Assembly (NCBI GenBank): GCA_951799445.1
Contig: OX637292.1
Location: forward strand, 10,605,296-10,669,295
DNA from: Pseudisothecium myosuroides
Taxonomy: Eukaryota > Streptophyta > Bryopsida > Hypnales > Lembophyllaceae
Length of the DNA: 64,000 nucleotides
Direction: 5' to 3'
Shown here: positions 44,399 to 54,447 of the stretch, one piece after another
Numbering within the stretch: the stretch's first letter is position 1
How the letters are laid out: each line of letters starts with the position of its first letter
Notes under the pieces: generated by a model
What the model saw: the letters and a program-made list of their open reading frames with translations, nothing else
Databases searched by the model: none
What the model was told of the DNA's origin: nothing
Position numbers and translations under genes: made by a program

Positions 44399-44635
44399 GT
44401 AAACTACACACCCAGTTAAGTGCGTTTATCAAGAACGATTGCAGTGAACACCACCGGTGAATGACACTGACTTGAATGGAAATTAATACTTATAAAATAC
44501 CCTGATTATGCATGAACGTTCAAATCAAATAGGGCACGGCCCTAGCTAAGCAACGAATTCCAATTAAACTCCAAGCTGAACTCCAGTTCAGCTGTTGAAT
44601 TGGTGCTTCGCGGAATGAGCTGCCGTAACTAGTAC

Positions 44636-45322
44636 TCAAGGGTGACCGGGGTACGAAGCCTTGAGGAGCTTGACCGTGGCGGCGTCCACGCCGAAAGACT
44701 TCTCGATCACGGCGCTGGTGATGTTGGGCGTGAAGATTTGGTTGGCGGTGAGCAGCAGCCCCGGCTTCTGCGACGTGAGCGTGTTGAAGGTGATGGTGCT
44801 CTCGTTGCCCACGTTGAGCTGGAAGTGCAGCTGCGCGCGCGGAAACAAGATAACGTCGCCCACCTCCAGCGTGGCCGCGTACAGCACGTTGTCGTCGCTG
44901 ACGAAGCCGGTGTAGATGCGTCCCTTCAACACGAACAGCGTCTCGGCGGCGCGCGGGTGCGTGTGCAGCGGCACCACGCCGCCCACGGCGAAGTCCAGTC
45001 GTGCGTGCGTGACGCCGTGCGTGTTGAGTCCCGGGAACTGCACGGGCGTGGCCAGCGCCACGATGGCCCCCGTGGGCGCCTGGTTCACGTCGTTGACGTC
45101 GCCGCCCGGCGCTCGGAAGCCCTTGTAGACGAAGTCTTCAGCGGAGACGTTGCTTCGCGATTTGCAGGCGTATCCGTTGACGAGCGGCGCATTGGGCGAG
45201 AGATCCGCCACGCAGAAGTCTTGCAACGGGTCGGGGTCGGCGGCCTTCACAGTGCCCACGACCAGCATTATCGCACAGCCGATGATCAAAATCATGGCGT
45301 TTCCTCTTCCCGAACGGGCCAT
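44636..45322 (-). CDS. Germin-like protein 3 (secreted cupin), B-type promoter
   Basis: A complete 228-residue germin-like protein, minus strand, intronless, with the same signal peptide, Cys pair, metal ligands (His120, His122, Glu127, His166) and Ala163 as its paralogues. Its private changes are Pro55 to Ser next to Cys53 and Ala176 to Thr beside the Asn173 sequon; it shares Ile196 with GLP2. The ATG is at 45,322. It lies tail-to-tail with GLP2 and head-to-head with GLP4. Its upstream region matches that of GLP2 for more than 600 bases, including TATA box and G-box, so the two are probably expressed alike. Intact and likely functional; activity unassigned. Confidence 0.93.
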   Translation of the reverse strand: MARSGRGNAMILIIGCAIMLVVGTVKAADPDPLQDFCVADLSPNAPLVNGYACKSRSNVSAEDFVYKGFRAPGGDVNDVNQAPTGAIVALATPVQFPGLNTHGVTHARLDFAVGGVVPLHTHPRAAETLFVLKGRIYTGFVSDDNVLYAATLEVGDVILFPRAQLHFQLNVGNESTITFNTLTSQKPGLLLTANQIFTPNITSAVIEKSFGVDAATVKLLKASYPGHP

Positions 45323-45553
45323 TGCTGAAATCAACCTTCTCACTTTCCCAGCTTATCAACTGATGAAGCTGGACTAGCAAGCGAATTGATGAGCACTTGC
45401 AATGGATATCAGCCGCTATGCAGCTCAAGTACTGCAATTCGAGCTCACCAGCGACAGAGATGAACACAAGCAAGTTTACATGTAAATCAGTTCAGTTGTT
45501 CAGGAACCAAAGTTGGCTGTGGAGATTGATGATTGAATACCCCGTTGCTCAGG

Positions 45554-45563
45554 TATATATATA
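45554..45563 (-). promoter_or_regulatory. B-type GLP promoter TATA box (GLP3)
   Basis: TATATATATA on the minus strand about 235 bases before the GLP3 ATG, same context as GLP2. The G-box core CCCACGTG lies upstream at 45,744-45,751. Confidence 0.6.
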
Positions 45564-45759
45564 CTCCTGGCAAGGCGGGCCGGGTGAAGTAGCTTGAGGT
45601 ACCGCGCACGTTCTCTCTCCGTCCCCATGTGTATTTGGAGTCCACGGACTAGACCTTCCGGGACATTGTTTGGTATGTTGCGAGGAAAGCTTGCATGTGA
45701 TCGAGTTGCCTTTCACCCGGGCAGTTGACTCCGCAGCTTTGATCCCACGTGCAGAAAGC

Positions 45760-46595
45760 ATTCATGAGAATGAGTTTGGCAAAGGATACGTACTGTCGGC
45801 AAGGAAATGTAGCCACCGGCCAACGTAACTTAGCTACAGTAGCGTCGAGGAGCTGCTCGGTAGAGCTTGAATAATTTGATGGACTGAAACTGGGGCACTC
45901 GCAGCTAGAGGAAAAGATATTTGGCAATGAGATCGAAGCAATGCCGCCAATACGCATTGAGCACGCGGGTCCGGGTGGGGAATGTCAAGTTAAAAAATCT
46001 CCAGACCCTCAGTCACGGCAGCTAGCTGCTTCATTGCAACTCTCGGTTCGTTGTCCATATCTGAATTATCATACGAAAAGGGAGCGCTTCCGAACATCAT
46101 AAATTACTTCTCCATGAAACCCTGGAGCTTTATGAAACCCTTTTCGATGCCGATTGTGAACTGAGGGTTGTTTTCGAGGAGTAGTATTAGTATTATTACG
46201 TATGAATTTGTGACAGTACCCACAGCTGGTTATGGAAGTTTGTATTTCCAATCCAAATAGTGTGATCATCACTGCCGCATAACTTTCGTTGACATTCATC
46301 CAAAATTCTTGCACGTTCATCGAATTTTCATCAAATGAGTACACTAGTTGGTCCACATTTGTCCAAATTTTGTTCAAGTTAATTCAAATAGTGTGAGGTA
46401 ATCACACACTAGACAATATTTTGTAGTGATTGAATGATTCAAATGCACATCTTGTAAAAATTGGCAGATTGTCATCTAAAATGATGGAGATAGTTTTGTA
46501 CACTTACGAAGAGACTCATGATGGGTCAAAAGTCTAGGTAGCAAATTGCATGGTGGCATAAATAAGGAACTCACCATTTGGATGGTGAAGTTTTG
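45760..46595. other. B-type upstream region and shared intergenic DNA
   Basis: Reverse-complement homologue of about 29,700-30,610. A deletion of roughly 80 bp relative to the GLP1/GLP2 copy removes the CCCGGCCACCCCCTCG region (near 45,995). No gene is supported. Confidence 0.5.
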
Positions 46596-46830
46596 ATGCC
46601 ACATTTAATTAAACACTTTTGGACAAAACATCATGGGATCTCCCAATGATAACATCGAGGGATCCTATGATGTTTTTATAGATCTCTCAATATTTGCATA
46701 GATCTCTGGATGTTTTGTATTGATCTCCCAATGTTTTGCATTATCTCCTGATGAAATTTTTTTTTCCCTCTTAATGACCATTATTAATTTTGGACTTTCA
46801 AAAGTCCAGAAGTAGTTAAAAATATGGCAT
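46596..46830. mobile_element. Short TIR element in the GLP3-GLP4 spacer
   Basis: 235 bp with ends ATGCCACATTTAATTAA and TTAAAAATATGGCAT and TTTG on both sides (46,592-46,595, 46,831-46,834). The corresponding GLP5-side site near 58,965 (GAAGTTTTAACTCATTG) lacks it. The interior has degenerate repeats of GATCTCCCAATG. Superfamily not assigned. Confidence 0.55.
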
Positions 46831-46999
46831 TTTGACTCGTTGTTGGAGATTCTTTCAATGTTTGAATATACAAACTCAATTTTGTAAAATGTTGTGAATA
46901 TTCATATTTACAAGTTACTTTTTAAAAAATTAGATAATTCTTGAATATTGTTTGACCATTCATACTCTACAATCTACATTTGGGCTTCTATGACTTTAC

Positions 47000-49921
47000 A
47001 TTACCAGAACAAATGCAGGTTTTGTGGTCACAAATAACAGCTATTTTTTGAGTTGTATGGGCATTTGCAATTGGCTCGGGGGGTGCAGTGAGCGGTAGCA
47101 GTAGAAAACTATGTGCGAACAAATGATAGGGTGCCTAAAAAACATTTGAGATAAAAATTATAATTTGATTTTTTATACTATAGGGTACAAAAATTCCATG
47201 ACATGTCTTTAAACTACTATAGGGTATAGAAAAATAGGTCCAATTAGAAAAAAATTAGACCTAGGATACCCCCCTTTTTATTCTTTTTTTTGGCCAAAAG
47301 TATTAAATGTTGCTGCCTTGTGAATGGCATATTCAAAGTGTTCAATAATTTTATAGACTCTACTAATTTTTGTAGTAGACGTTGGCTGGCTTTAGGTGGT
47401 TGTCATGCAACTTAGAAAATGAGCTAATCACAGAATTTAAGAATTTAGACATCCTGGCTTGCATCATACACCATATTTAGTACCTGCAAGAACTTATGAG
47501 GTTGTAAAATTTTGCAATTAACTCAATTTCGAGTGATCTTAACTTTATATCTGTAGTGAATGATTTTGATTTGAAAATGGAATCACAAATACCGTCAACA
47601 CCAAAAAGATAATTCTACCAGAATTTTTTGAGAACTTCAAACATTGCACTCTTTTTAAAACTCTGGGCAGGGTTATACGGTTTGAATTTTGCATATTATT
47701 TTTTAAAATTTAAGCTGGAATTGAATGTTTGTGTGACATGCCCAAATTTATTTTTTGAAATTCATTGCAGCCCATGGGTCAAAGTTATGTTGTCCGATAG
47801 CTTCAGGCAACTTGAACAGGCCTCTTCCTAAGGATTGATTGTTGATGTTTCTGAATTGAAGTAAGATAGAAACACCCAAAAGCAATCCTGTTTCCATTCT
47901 TGTACCCTAGATTATCACTGAATGTGTCCTTAGACTTTCATCAATGTATCCTACAAATGCTTAACTTTCTTTGATTCGTTGACGCATTTGAAAGATGTAT
48001 ATTTAACTTTGATTTACTAACTATGGATTTTTGCAAATTTCAATTTAGGGTCCACCTATGTGACAATTTCAGTGGTCTAGGGAGCTGGCACTTTGAAAAA
48101 TCATAGAAATTACATACCACATCCAAAAAATCTATTTTTTTTTTAATATTCATGATTTTTACTTGCTAATACTACATAAATGTTATTTTTAGGAAAAAGT
48201 GTCTCCAACTACGCTGAATTGCTTAATACTAACGGTTTTGGATGTTTCTATTGTAGACACATGTGTTTGACTTTACTAATTTCTATAGTAGACGGTGGCT
48301 GGCTTCAAGTGGCTTTCTAGTTTTCCCATCAGTTATAGTACTACATGTTTGAGTTCAGGTGTATAAGCTCAGTTTTGTTTGTGTCTCCATAACTAGACAT
48401 GATAAGCACATTTTTTTTTCATTCATTGTATTTGTAAACACAATGAGGACATTCTATTTCATACTACCATGATTGTGCAAAAATATTTCTTGCATTCTGT
48501 TTCATACTATGATTTCATACTACCATGATAGTGCAAAAATAATTTTTAAATATTATTGTGCATACAGTGAAGACATGTACATTGAATCAAACAATGTAGG
48601 TTAAAGTAAAGTTGATGTCAAAAAGCAATCTCTGTATCATTCATATTAATCATGTAAAAAGGACCTAAACCTAAAGTTCAATTGATAGCATTCAATAATA
48701 TGATCCCTTCCTGGTAAATGAATGTCATTGACATTTTTTATGGAAGATACAATAGTAGTATTGACTACACTTTTCTATTGAGTTCTAGTTGTAAGTAGTC
48801 ATTAATAGTGGGGGAAAGAAAAGAAAGTTTGAAAGAAATTTAATGTAGGACAAAAATTGTAGTAGAATTTTTTTTTAATCTAAATTACCATATCATTTAT
48901 TCATATCAATTTAGAATTATAAGTAATGCAAGCCCCTTCTCTAATAACCCAAAGTAGGAAATTATATAATGATAGCGTGTTTAAAAAATAAATAAATAAA
49001 GTAATACCCCCCTAAAAAATACTTGGTGTTCGCACCTATCCCCTTATTTTTTTACACACTGACCCCCCCGAGGCAATTGGTGCTTATTTGGGGATTTATA
49101 GCCATTGTGAACAAGTTGTTCTTGGAATTGTAGTTGTAAAGGACAATGAGGTTGTTTTTCTTCAAATAGCGTAGTTGAAACTTTGTTGATGTATTTTTTT
49201 GATGTGTTTACCTATACGGCATTTATTGCCACATAGATTTTGTAGATTTGATAGATTTGTTGATTTACAATTTCAGATCTAGCTTCTTTTTTAGATTTAA
49301 AACTTTCAAGTGAAATCCATTAAACTTTTTTTAATGGATTTCACTTGTTTGGGACACATTTTAATTTCATAGGTTTTAAAATTTCTTAGATTTTAAATAT
49401 TTTTAGATTTCTTTAGATTGTTAAAATCTTTTGATTATAGAAATCATAAAATTCTATTAGCAAAATCCATGACACAAAAATATGACAACTTATATGACAA
49501 CTTATAGTCTTATATGTCTAACACTTCAACCTAATGGTATTCTTGACAATTGACATGGGACAATTGATTTATGACAATTAAAAAAGCTACAATTATTGTA
49601 TAGTTGCAATCGTTTCCTAGTCAAATTTAGCTTTTGTGCAATTGCAATTACAGTTGCTTTCTAATTGAATTTAATTTTCTTTCAACTATAGATAGACACG
49701 GTGAATTCCACTGAGCATAGACTTGTCTATATCAACAACTGCAATGATTATTGAATGGTGAGTTGCTCACATTCATTCTGAATTTGAACGTTACTATATT
49801 GCCGTGACCCTATATTTTATTCTACAACTATTTTTTAACTATAACTATGTATGCCTGAGATCTAGTGCTAATAAGAAGGGCTACAATCACAAGACAATCC
49901 TATGGGAAACTTAATTGTTCT
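47000..49921. other. Unique spacer inserted in the GLP3-GLP4 intergenic region
   Basis: Homology to the other intergenic copies stops near 46,997 and resumes near 50,850, so this stretch and the following TTAA element were gained here or lost elsewhere. 47,068-49,079 is a candidate TIR element described separately. 49,080-49,921 is AT-rich with a small AAATCCATTAAACTTTTTTTAATGGATTT hairpin near 49,313-49,341. No gene. Confidence 0.45.
47068..49079. mobile_element. Candidate 2-kb TIR element without coding capacity
   Basis: The left part (CAATTGGCTCGGGGGGTGCAG ... TATGTGCGAAC ... GGTGCCTAAAAAA) is mirrored at the right (TTTTTTAGG-type, GTTCGCACCTA, CTGACCCCCCCGAGGCAATTG). The mirrored arms span about 80 bp with indels. 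The interior contains two diverged direct repeats around TAGTAGACG.TGGCTGGCTT (47,370 and 48,282) but no transposase. Target duplication is ambiguous because the ends fall in CAATTGG. Confidence 0.4.
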
Positions 49922-49925
49922 TTAA

Positions 49926-50839
49926 CCCCTAAAGGACCGTTGTCCCTTTGGGGGACAAATGGGATTTTGGACAAGTACCTATGGGTTGAATTTTTGTCTT
50001 GATTTTTTGAAACTTTTTTTGAAGATGGAAAAATTGATAAGCTTTGTGGGAATATAAGTTTTTCACAATCGGTGCCCGGGAACAAAAGTTATGACCAAAT
50101 AAGCTCAAAACAGGGGACAAGGGGGTAGCAAATTTTTTTTTTTAATTTTTTTAATTTTTTTTAATTTTTTTTCCCTCACAGATTATATTTTTGCCTATCT
50201 AGAAAGCTTTGATTCATTTCATTTGGATTTGTTATGAGAAACTTATTAACATTCTTGTCTTTCGGGCAGTTAGAGCATCTTTTTGAAAAAAATAACTTGT
50301 AAGATTCATTTCTGAATGCAATTTTTGCAATTATTCCATTTTTTTTTGCATGGTTTATTTTACTTGTTAGAACAATCTCACCATTGGGATTAGTGCATTT
50401 TAATTCCATCTAAAATATATGAATATTTTAAATTTTCCTTCTATCTCCTACCTACTTCTATTTAACAATTTTCTTAAGAATGATAATTTATTTTTTTTTT
50501 AATTTATTTTTCCTAGACTTTCAATTCAATTCTCCACTATATAGATTTAAAGCTCAAAACTCTATAGTGCAAAAATTTTAAGTTGAAAATGTTCAAAATC
50601 AAAAAAGCTAGTCTTGCAACGTATTGAAAAACTTGTTTTTTTCACTTTAAATGCAGATATGTTGCAATTTGTGTGGTCAAAATTTTTGAAATTATTTCCA
50701 TACATTCTCATACTAGTTAGGTGTAAGATCCTACGGTAGAATGTGCCAAAGAACATATTTCCAAATTTTTAACTCTTTGCTACAGAAATGGCAGTTTTGA
50801 GTGTTTTTTGGCAAAAAAAAGGCCTTGGGCCTATGAAGG
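49926..50839. mobile_element. TTAA-flanked piggyBac-like MITE, subfamily I
   Basis: 914 bp, starting CCCCTAAAGGACCGTTGTCC, with a decayed right end (GGGCCTATGAAGG). TTAA at 49,922-49,925 and 50,840-50,843. Same orientation as the copy at 34,971. Confidence 0.72.
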
Positions 50840-51223
50840 TTAATGGGTTGTGGTGGACATGTTTTTCTTTGAGTGCATGTTCACCATATAATTACTAAAA
50901 TATGAGCACCTATTACCAACTTTGCTTTAATTTCAACACTTCAAATGACAGTAGGAATGTAGAACGAAGAATCTATATGGTAAACCATCAATTGATCAAG
51001 GGACTCATTCTGAGAAGTTAAGGAATAAATTTTATAATGTAAATCCACTATTGGTGTGCTCATTGAATTTTTTGCATCATGTGTATGTGCTTGATTTGGA
51101 TGATTGCATGAATGACCGGTACTAAAACATTGACAGAAAAGGAGTGCCAAACAAGGTGCCAAAGCTTTTTTTTGCAACAACTTATGAAGCAAGACTTGCT
51201 TGAACTTGAATTTTTTTTATTAA

Positions 51224-51768
51224 ACCCTAAAGGACCAAGGCCTTTTTTCAGCCAAAAAACACTCAAAATTGTCATTTCTATAGTAAAAAGTAAAAAAAAT
51301 TGAAAATTGTTTTTTCTTCACATCTAACCATAGGATCTTCCACCTAACTAATATGAGAGTGTGTCAAAATTTGCATTCAGAAATGCATCCTACAAGTTAT
51401 TTTTTTCAAGAAGATGCTCTAACTGCCCGAAAAACAAGAATGTCCACAACTTTCTCATAACAAATCCAAATGAAATGAATCAAAGCTTTCCAGATAGTCA
51501 AAAATATAGTCTATGAGAAAAAAAATTCAAAAAATTCAAAAAAAAAAATTTACAAATTTTTTTTGCTGCCCGCCGTCCCCTATTTTGAGCTTATTTGGTC
51601 ATAACTATTGTTCCCGGGCACCAATTGTAAAAAAATTATATTCCCACAAAGCTTATCAATTTCTCTATCTTGAAAAAAAGTTTCAGAAAATCACGACAAA
51701 ATTTTAGCCCGTAGGTACCTGCCCAAAGTCCCATTTGTCTAGTGAACGGACACTTGGTCCTTTAGGGG
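51224..51768. mobile_element. Internally deleted TTAA-flanked piggyBac-like MITE
   Basis: 545 bp, ends ACCCTAAAGGACC and GGTCCTTTAGGGG, TTAA at 51,220-51,223 and 51,769-51,772. Compared with full-length copies, about 380 bp between the TATGAGAGTGTG segment and the GCATTCAGAAATG segment (joint near 51,370) is missing. It therefore shows the family can shrink and keep both ends. Confidence 0.72.
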
Positions 51769-51772
51769 TTAA

Positions 51773-53064
51773 AAATGCCTCTCTTGAGTTTAGTCATATC
51801 TCATATTTTTCAAAAAATTCAAAAATCATTTTATATTTAAAAATTATTTAAACTTATATGTCACGTTTTGAGTTTTAAGGGGTTTTAGTACTATGGAGTC
51901 CTCAAATTTAAGTATTTGGAGCTGAAATTTCTATGGTCTATTTCCATAGTATGAAGTCATGTTTGTACTAAGGGGAATTAAAAATTATTTTATTTTATGT
52001 CCTCTACGTCCATGCAAAGAAAGCTCCCTTGCGCACGCAATTCTGAATGTTGAATATGGTTTCAAGATCTTTTTTTTGGTGAAATCTCTTCAACATAAAG
52101 TCTTCCCAAATGGACAATTTTTAGTTTCTTTGAAAATTGTTTTTCCTATTTTGTACAAATTAAAACGTCAAACTATGTATTTTCTTCAAAATTTCAGCTC
52201 TGTCTTTTTTGTGAATAACTTTTGATCTAGTTTTTTTTTAGATCTGAAATTTTGGTGATCTGATATTTTTAGTGTGATATTAATTATCCTTATTTTAATT
52301 TATTTTAAAAAATTTGTTTTGCAAAGGCTCGTAGTACTGGAAATATAGGCCAAATTGGAACAAAAATAGCCAGTCATTCATGCAATCACTCATTTATGTA
52401 ATATGTTTTTAACCCTATTGGTCAAGAATTGAATCTCTACTAAGATGAACTTTGGAAGTGAATATTTCTCCAATTCTAGAGTAAAGTACTCTCCTTCCAC
52501 TTCAAAGTGCTAGTTCTCTTTAAAAAGTAACTACATCTAAACATGTCTAAATATACAATTGAGAATTGATACCTATTATCTAATAGCCTAATTTTTTTGT
52601 TGAATTTTGTTGGAAGTCAAGAGAGCACATTAGATTCCCTTCTTATGCATTTGGGATTTTGGGGGATACCATACAAATAAACTATGAGTTTTCAAATTGC
52701 TAGAAACTCATATATCCAAAAGCAATCCTAAACTCTCAAGAATAGAGGCAATACATTCATTGCCAAAATCTATAGGAGTCGATTTTAGAAAGGGGTCTAA
52801 ACTAGGTGCAGGTCCTTTATTTGCAGTTAGTTTTTTCCTTCATCCAAATTTCAGTCAAATTTTCCTTCATCCAAGTCCAGTCAGTTTTTTATTAAATGTA
52901 CGAGTTGCAAAGAATGTCGATTGTACGTTATTGTCGTCAACGAACTCTGCTTTGCGAAGGAGCTGCTGCCAAACAAAAACTCCATTATCTTATGTCTTCT
53001 GTTGACATGCCTTGCTGCTCGCTCTCACTACCACGAAGGAACGTACGTCGCCACCACCTTCGGA
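51773..53064. other. Spacer and A-type upstream region of GLP4
   Basis: 51,773 to about 52,420 is unmatched AT-rich DNA. From about 52,440 homology to 59,430-59,870 (reversed 28,800-29,230) resumes. The empty site of the Tourist-like MITE is at about 52,890-52,895. 52,900-53,064 matches the A-type distal upstream region of GLP1 and GLP5. No gene. Confidence 0.5.
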
Positions 53065-53288
53065 TCTCAACTCCACAACCTCTTCCCGGAGTCCTTTCCA
53101 CTTGAACATAGTTCACTTTCAATTCTATCAGTTACGTGCACTAGTTGTCAACTCGCCCGCGCGCCGCCTCAAATCTCAACTCCACAACCTCTTCCCGGAG
53201 TCCTTTCCACTTGAGCATAGTTCACTTTCAATTCTATCAGTTACGTGCACTAACTTAGTTATCAACTCGCCCGCTCGCCGCCTCAAAG
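53065..53288. repeat. 109-bp tandem duplication upstream of GLP4
   Basis: TCTCAACTCCACAACCTCTT through CTCGCCCGC.CGCCGCCTCAAA occurs twice (starts 53,065 and 53,174). GLP1 and GLP5 have one copy. The second copy has a small extra ACTTAG-type insertion. It lies about 270-500 bases upstream of the GLP4 TATA box. Confidence 0.8.
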
Positions 53289-53558
53289 ATTTCCTTTCCA
53301 TGTCCGAACATGTGTGAATTATGTCACCAATCCGAAGGAACCCATGAATCGGCTTTTTGCCAACGGACGAGTATCCAGGACCTGTTCTTTCGGTGCAGCT
53401 GATCGAACTGATGCCGGGATCCCACTTCCAAACGCTCTCCTGGAAGGCTCCAATACTGGTGAATCTGGTTCAGACTCTGCACATGTGGAGAAGTCATGAA
53501 GAATCAGATCGAACATGCGAGGTATTTCGCAGCTCTCGCGGGCCACGGAGAGCGTATG

Positions 53559-53565
53559 TATAAAT
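53559..53565 (+). promoter_or_regulatory. A-type GLP promoter TATA box (GLP4)
   Basis: TATAAAT about 200 bases before the GLP4 ATG, in the same context as GLP1 and GLP5. Confidence 0.6.
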
Positions 53566-53760
53566 GGCTCACTAGTGGGGATTCAATTTCACACTCAAAC
53601 ATCACCATTCACTCGGACATCCATCTAGCTTCACAGCAACAACCGTTTTCCAGCCTTGCTGGCTTTGAAGCTAGTCTCGTCAATTGGCTTGCTAGCTACG
53701 CTTCGGCAATTCACTTGGAGGTCTTCATCAGTTGATAAGCTGGGTAGGTTGATTTCAGCA

Positions 53761-54447
53761 ATGGCCCGTTCGGGAAGAGGAAACGCCATGATTTTGATCA
53801 TCGGCTGTGCGATAATGCTGGTCGTGGGCACTGTGAAGGCCGCCGACCCCGACCCGCTGCAAGACTTCTGCGTGGCAGATCTCTCGCCCAATGCGCCTCT
53901 CGTCAACGGATACGCCTGCAAACCGCGAAGCAACGTCTCCGCTGAAGACTTCGTCTACAAGGGCTTCCGAGCGGCGGGCGGCGACGTCAACGACGTGAAC
54001 CAGGCGCCCACGGGGGCCGTCGCGGCGCTGGCCACGCCCGTGCAGTTCCCGGGACTCAACACGCACGGCGTCACGCACGCACGACTGGACTTCGCCGTGG
54101 GCGGCGTGGTGCCGCTGCACACGCACCCGCGCGCCGCCGAGACGCTGTTCGTGTTGAAGGGACGCATCTACACCGGCTTCGTCAGCGACGACAACGTGCT
54201 GTACGCGGCCACGCTGGAGGTGGGCGATGTGATCTTGTTTCCGCGCGCGCAACTGCACTTCCAGCTCAACGTGGGCAACGAGAGCGCCATCACCTTCAAC
54301 ACGCTCACGTCGCAGAATCCGGGGCTGCTGTTCACCGCCAACCAAGTCTTCACGCCCAACATCACCAGCGCCGGGATCGAGAAGTCTTTCGGCGTGGACG
54401 CCGCCACGGCCAAGCTCCTCAAGGCTTCGTACCCCGGTCACACTTGA
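53761..54447 (+). CDS. Germin-like protein 4 (secreted cupin), most diverged copy
   Basis: A complete 228-residue germin-like protein, plus strand, intronless. All structural landmarks remain: signal peptide 1-27, Cys37/Cys53, His120, His122, Glu127, His166, Ala163 and the three sequons. It is the most changed copy: Pro72Ala, Ile87Val, Val88Ala, Lys186Asn, Leu191Phe, Val205Gly, Val217Ala and Pro228Thr, plus Val at 157 and 196. Compared with GLP2 I count about 10 amino-acid-changing and about 6 silent codon differences by hand, more replacement than expected under strong constraint. The frame is open for 35 further codons upstream, beginning at a non-ATG in the leader, so the shared ATG is preferred. 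Head-to-head with GLP3, about 8.4 kb away. Confidence 0.92.
   Translation: MARSGRGNAMILIIGCAIMLVVGTVKAADPDPLQDFCVADLSPNAPLVNGYACKPRSNVSAEDFVYKGFRAAGGDVNDVNQAPTGAVAALATPVQFPGLNTHGVTHARLDFAVGGVVPLHTHPRAAETLFVLKGRIYTGFVSDDNVLYAATLEVGDVILFPRAQLHFQLNVGNESAITFNTLTSQNPGLLFTANQVFTPNITSAGIEKSFGVDAATAKLLKASYPGHT

Larger units (their letters stand above)
33670..44635. repeat. GLP3 3' flank (segmental duplication, copy L2)
   Basis: Collinear with 20,880-26,931 beside GLP1. Eight insertions absent from L1 explain most of the extra 5 kb: TTAA elements at 34,017, 34,971, 36,513 and 39,381; the long-TIR element at 36,430; the insert at about 38,571; and MITEs at 39,114 and 40,388. There is also a hairpin insert near 41,277. 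It lies tail to tail with the GLP2 flank. No gene other than GLP3 is supported. Confidence 0.75.
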
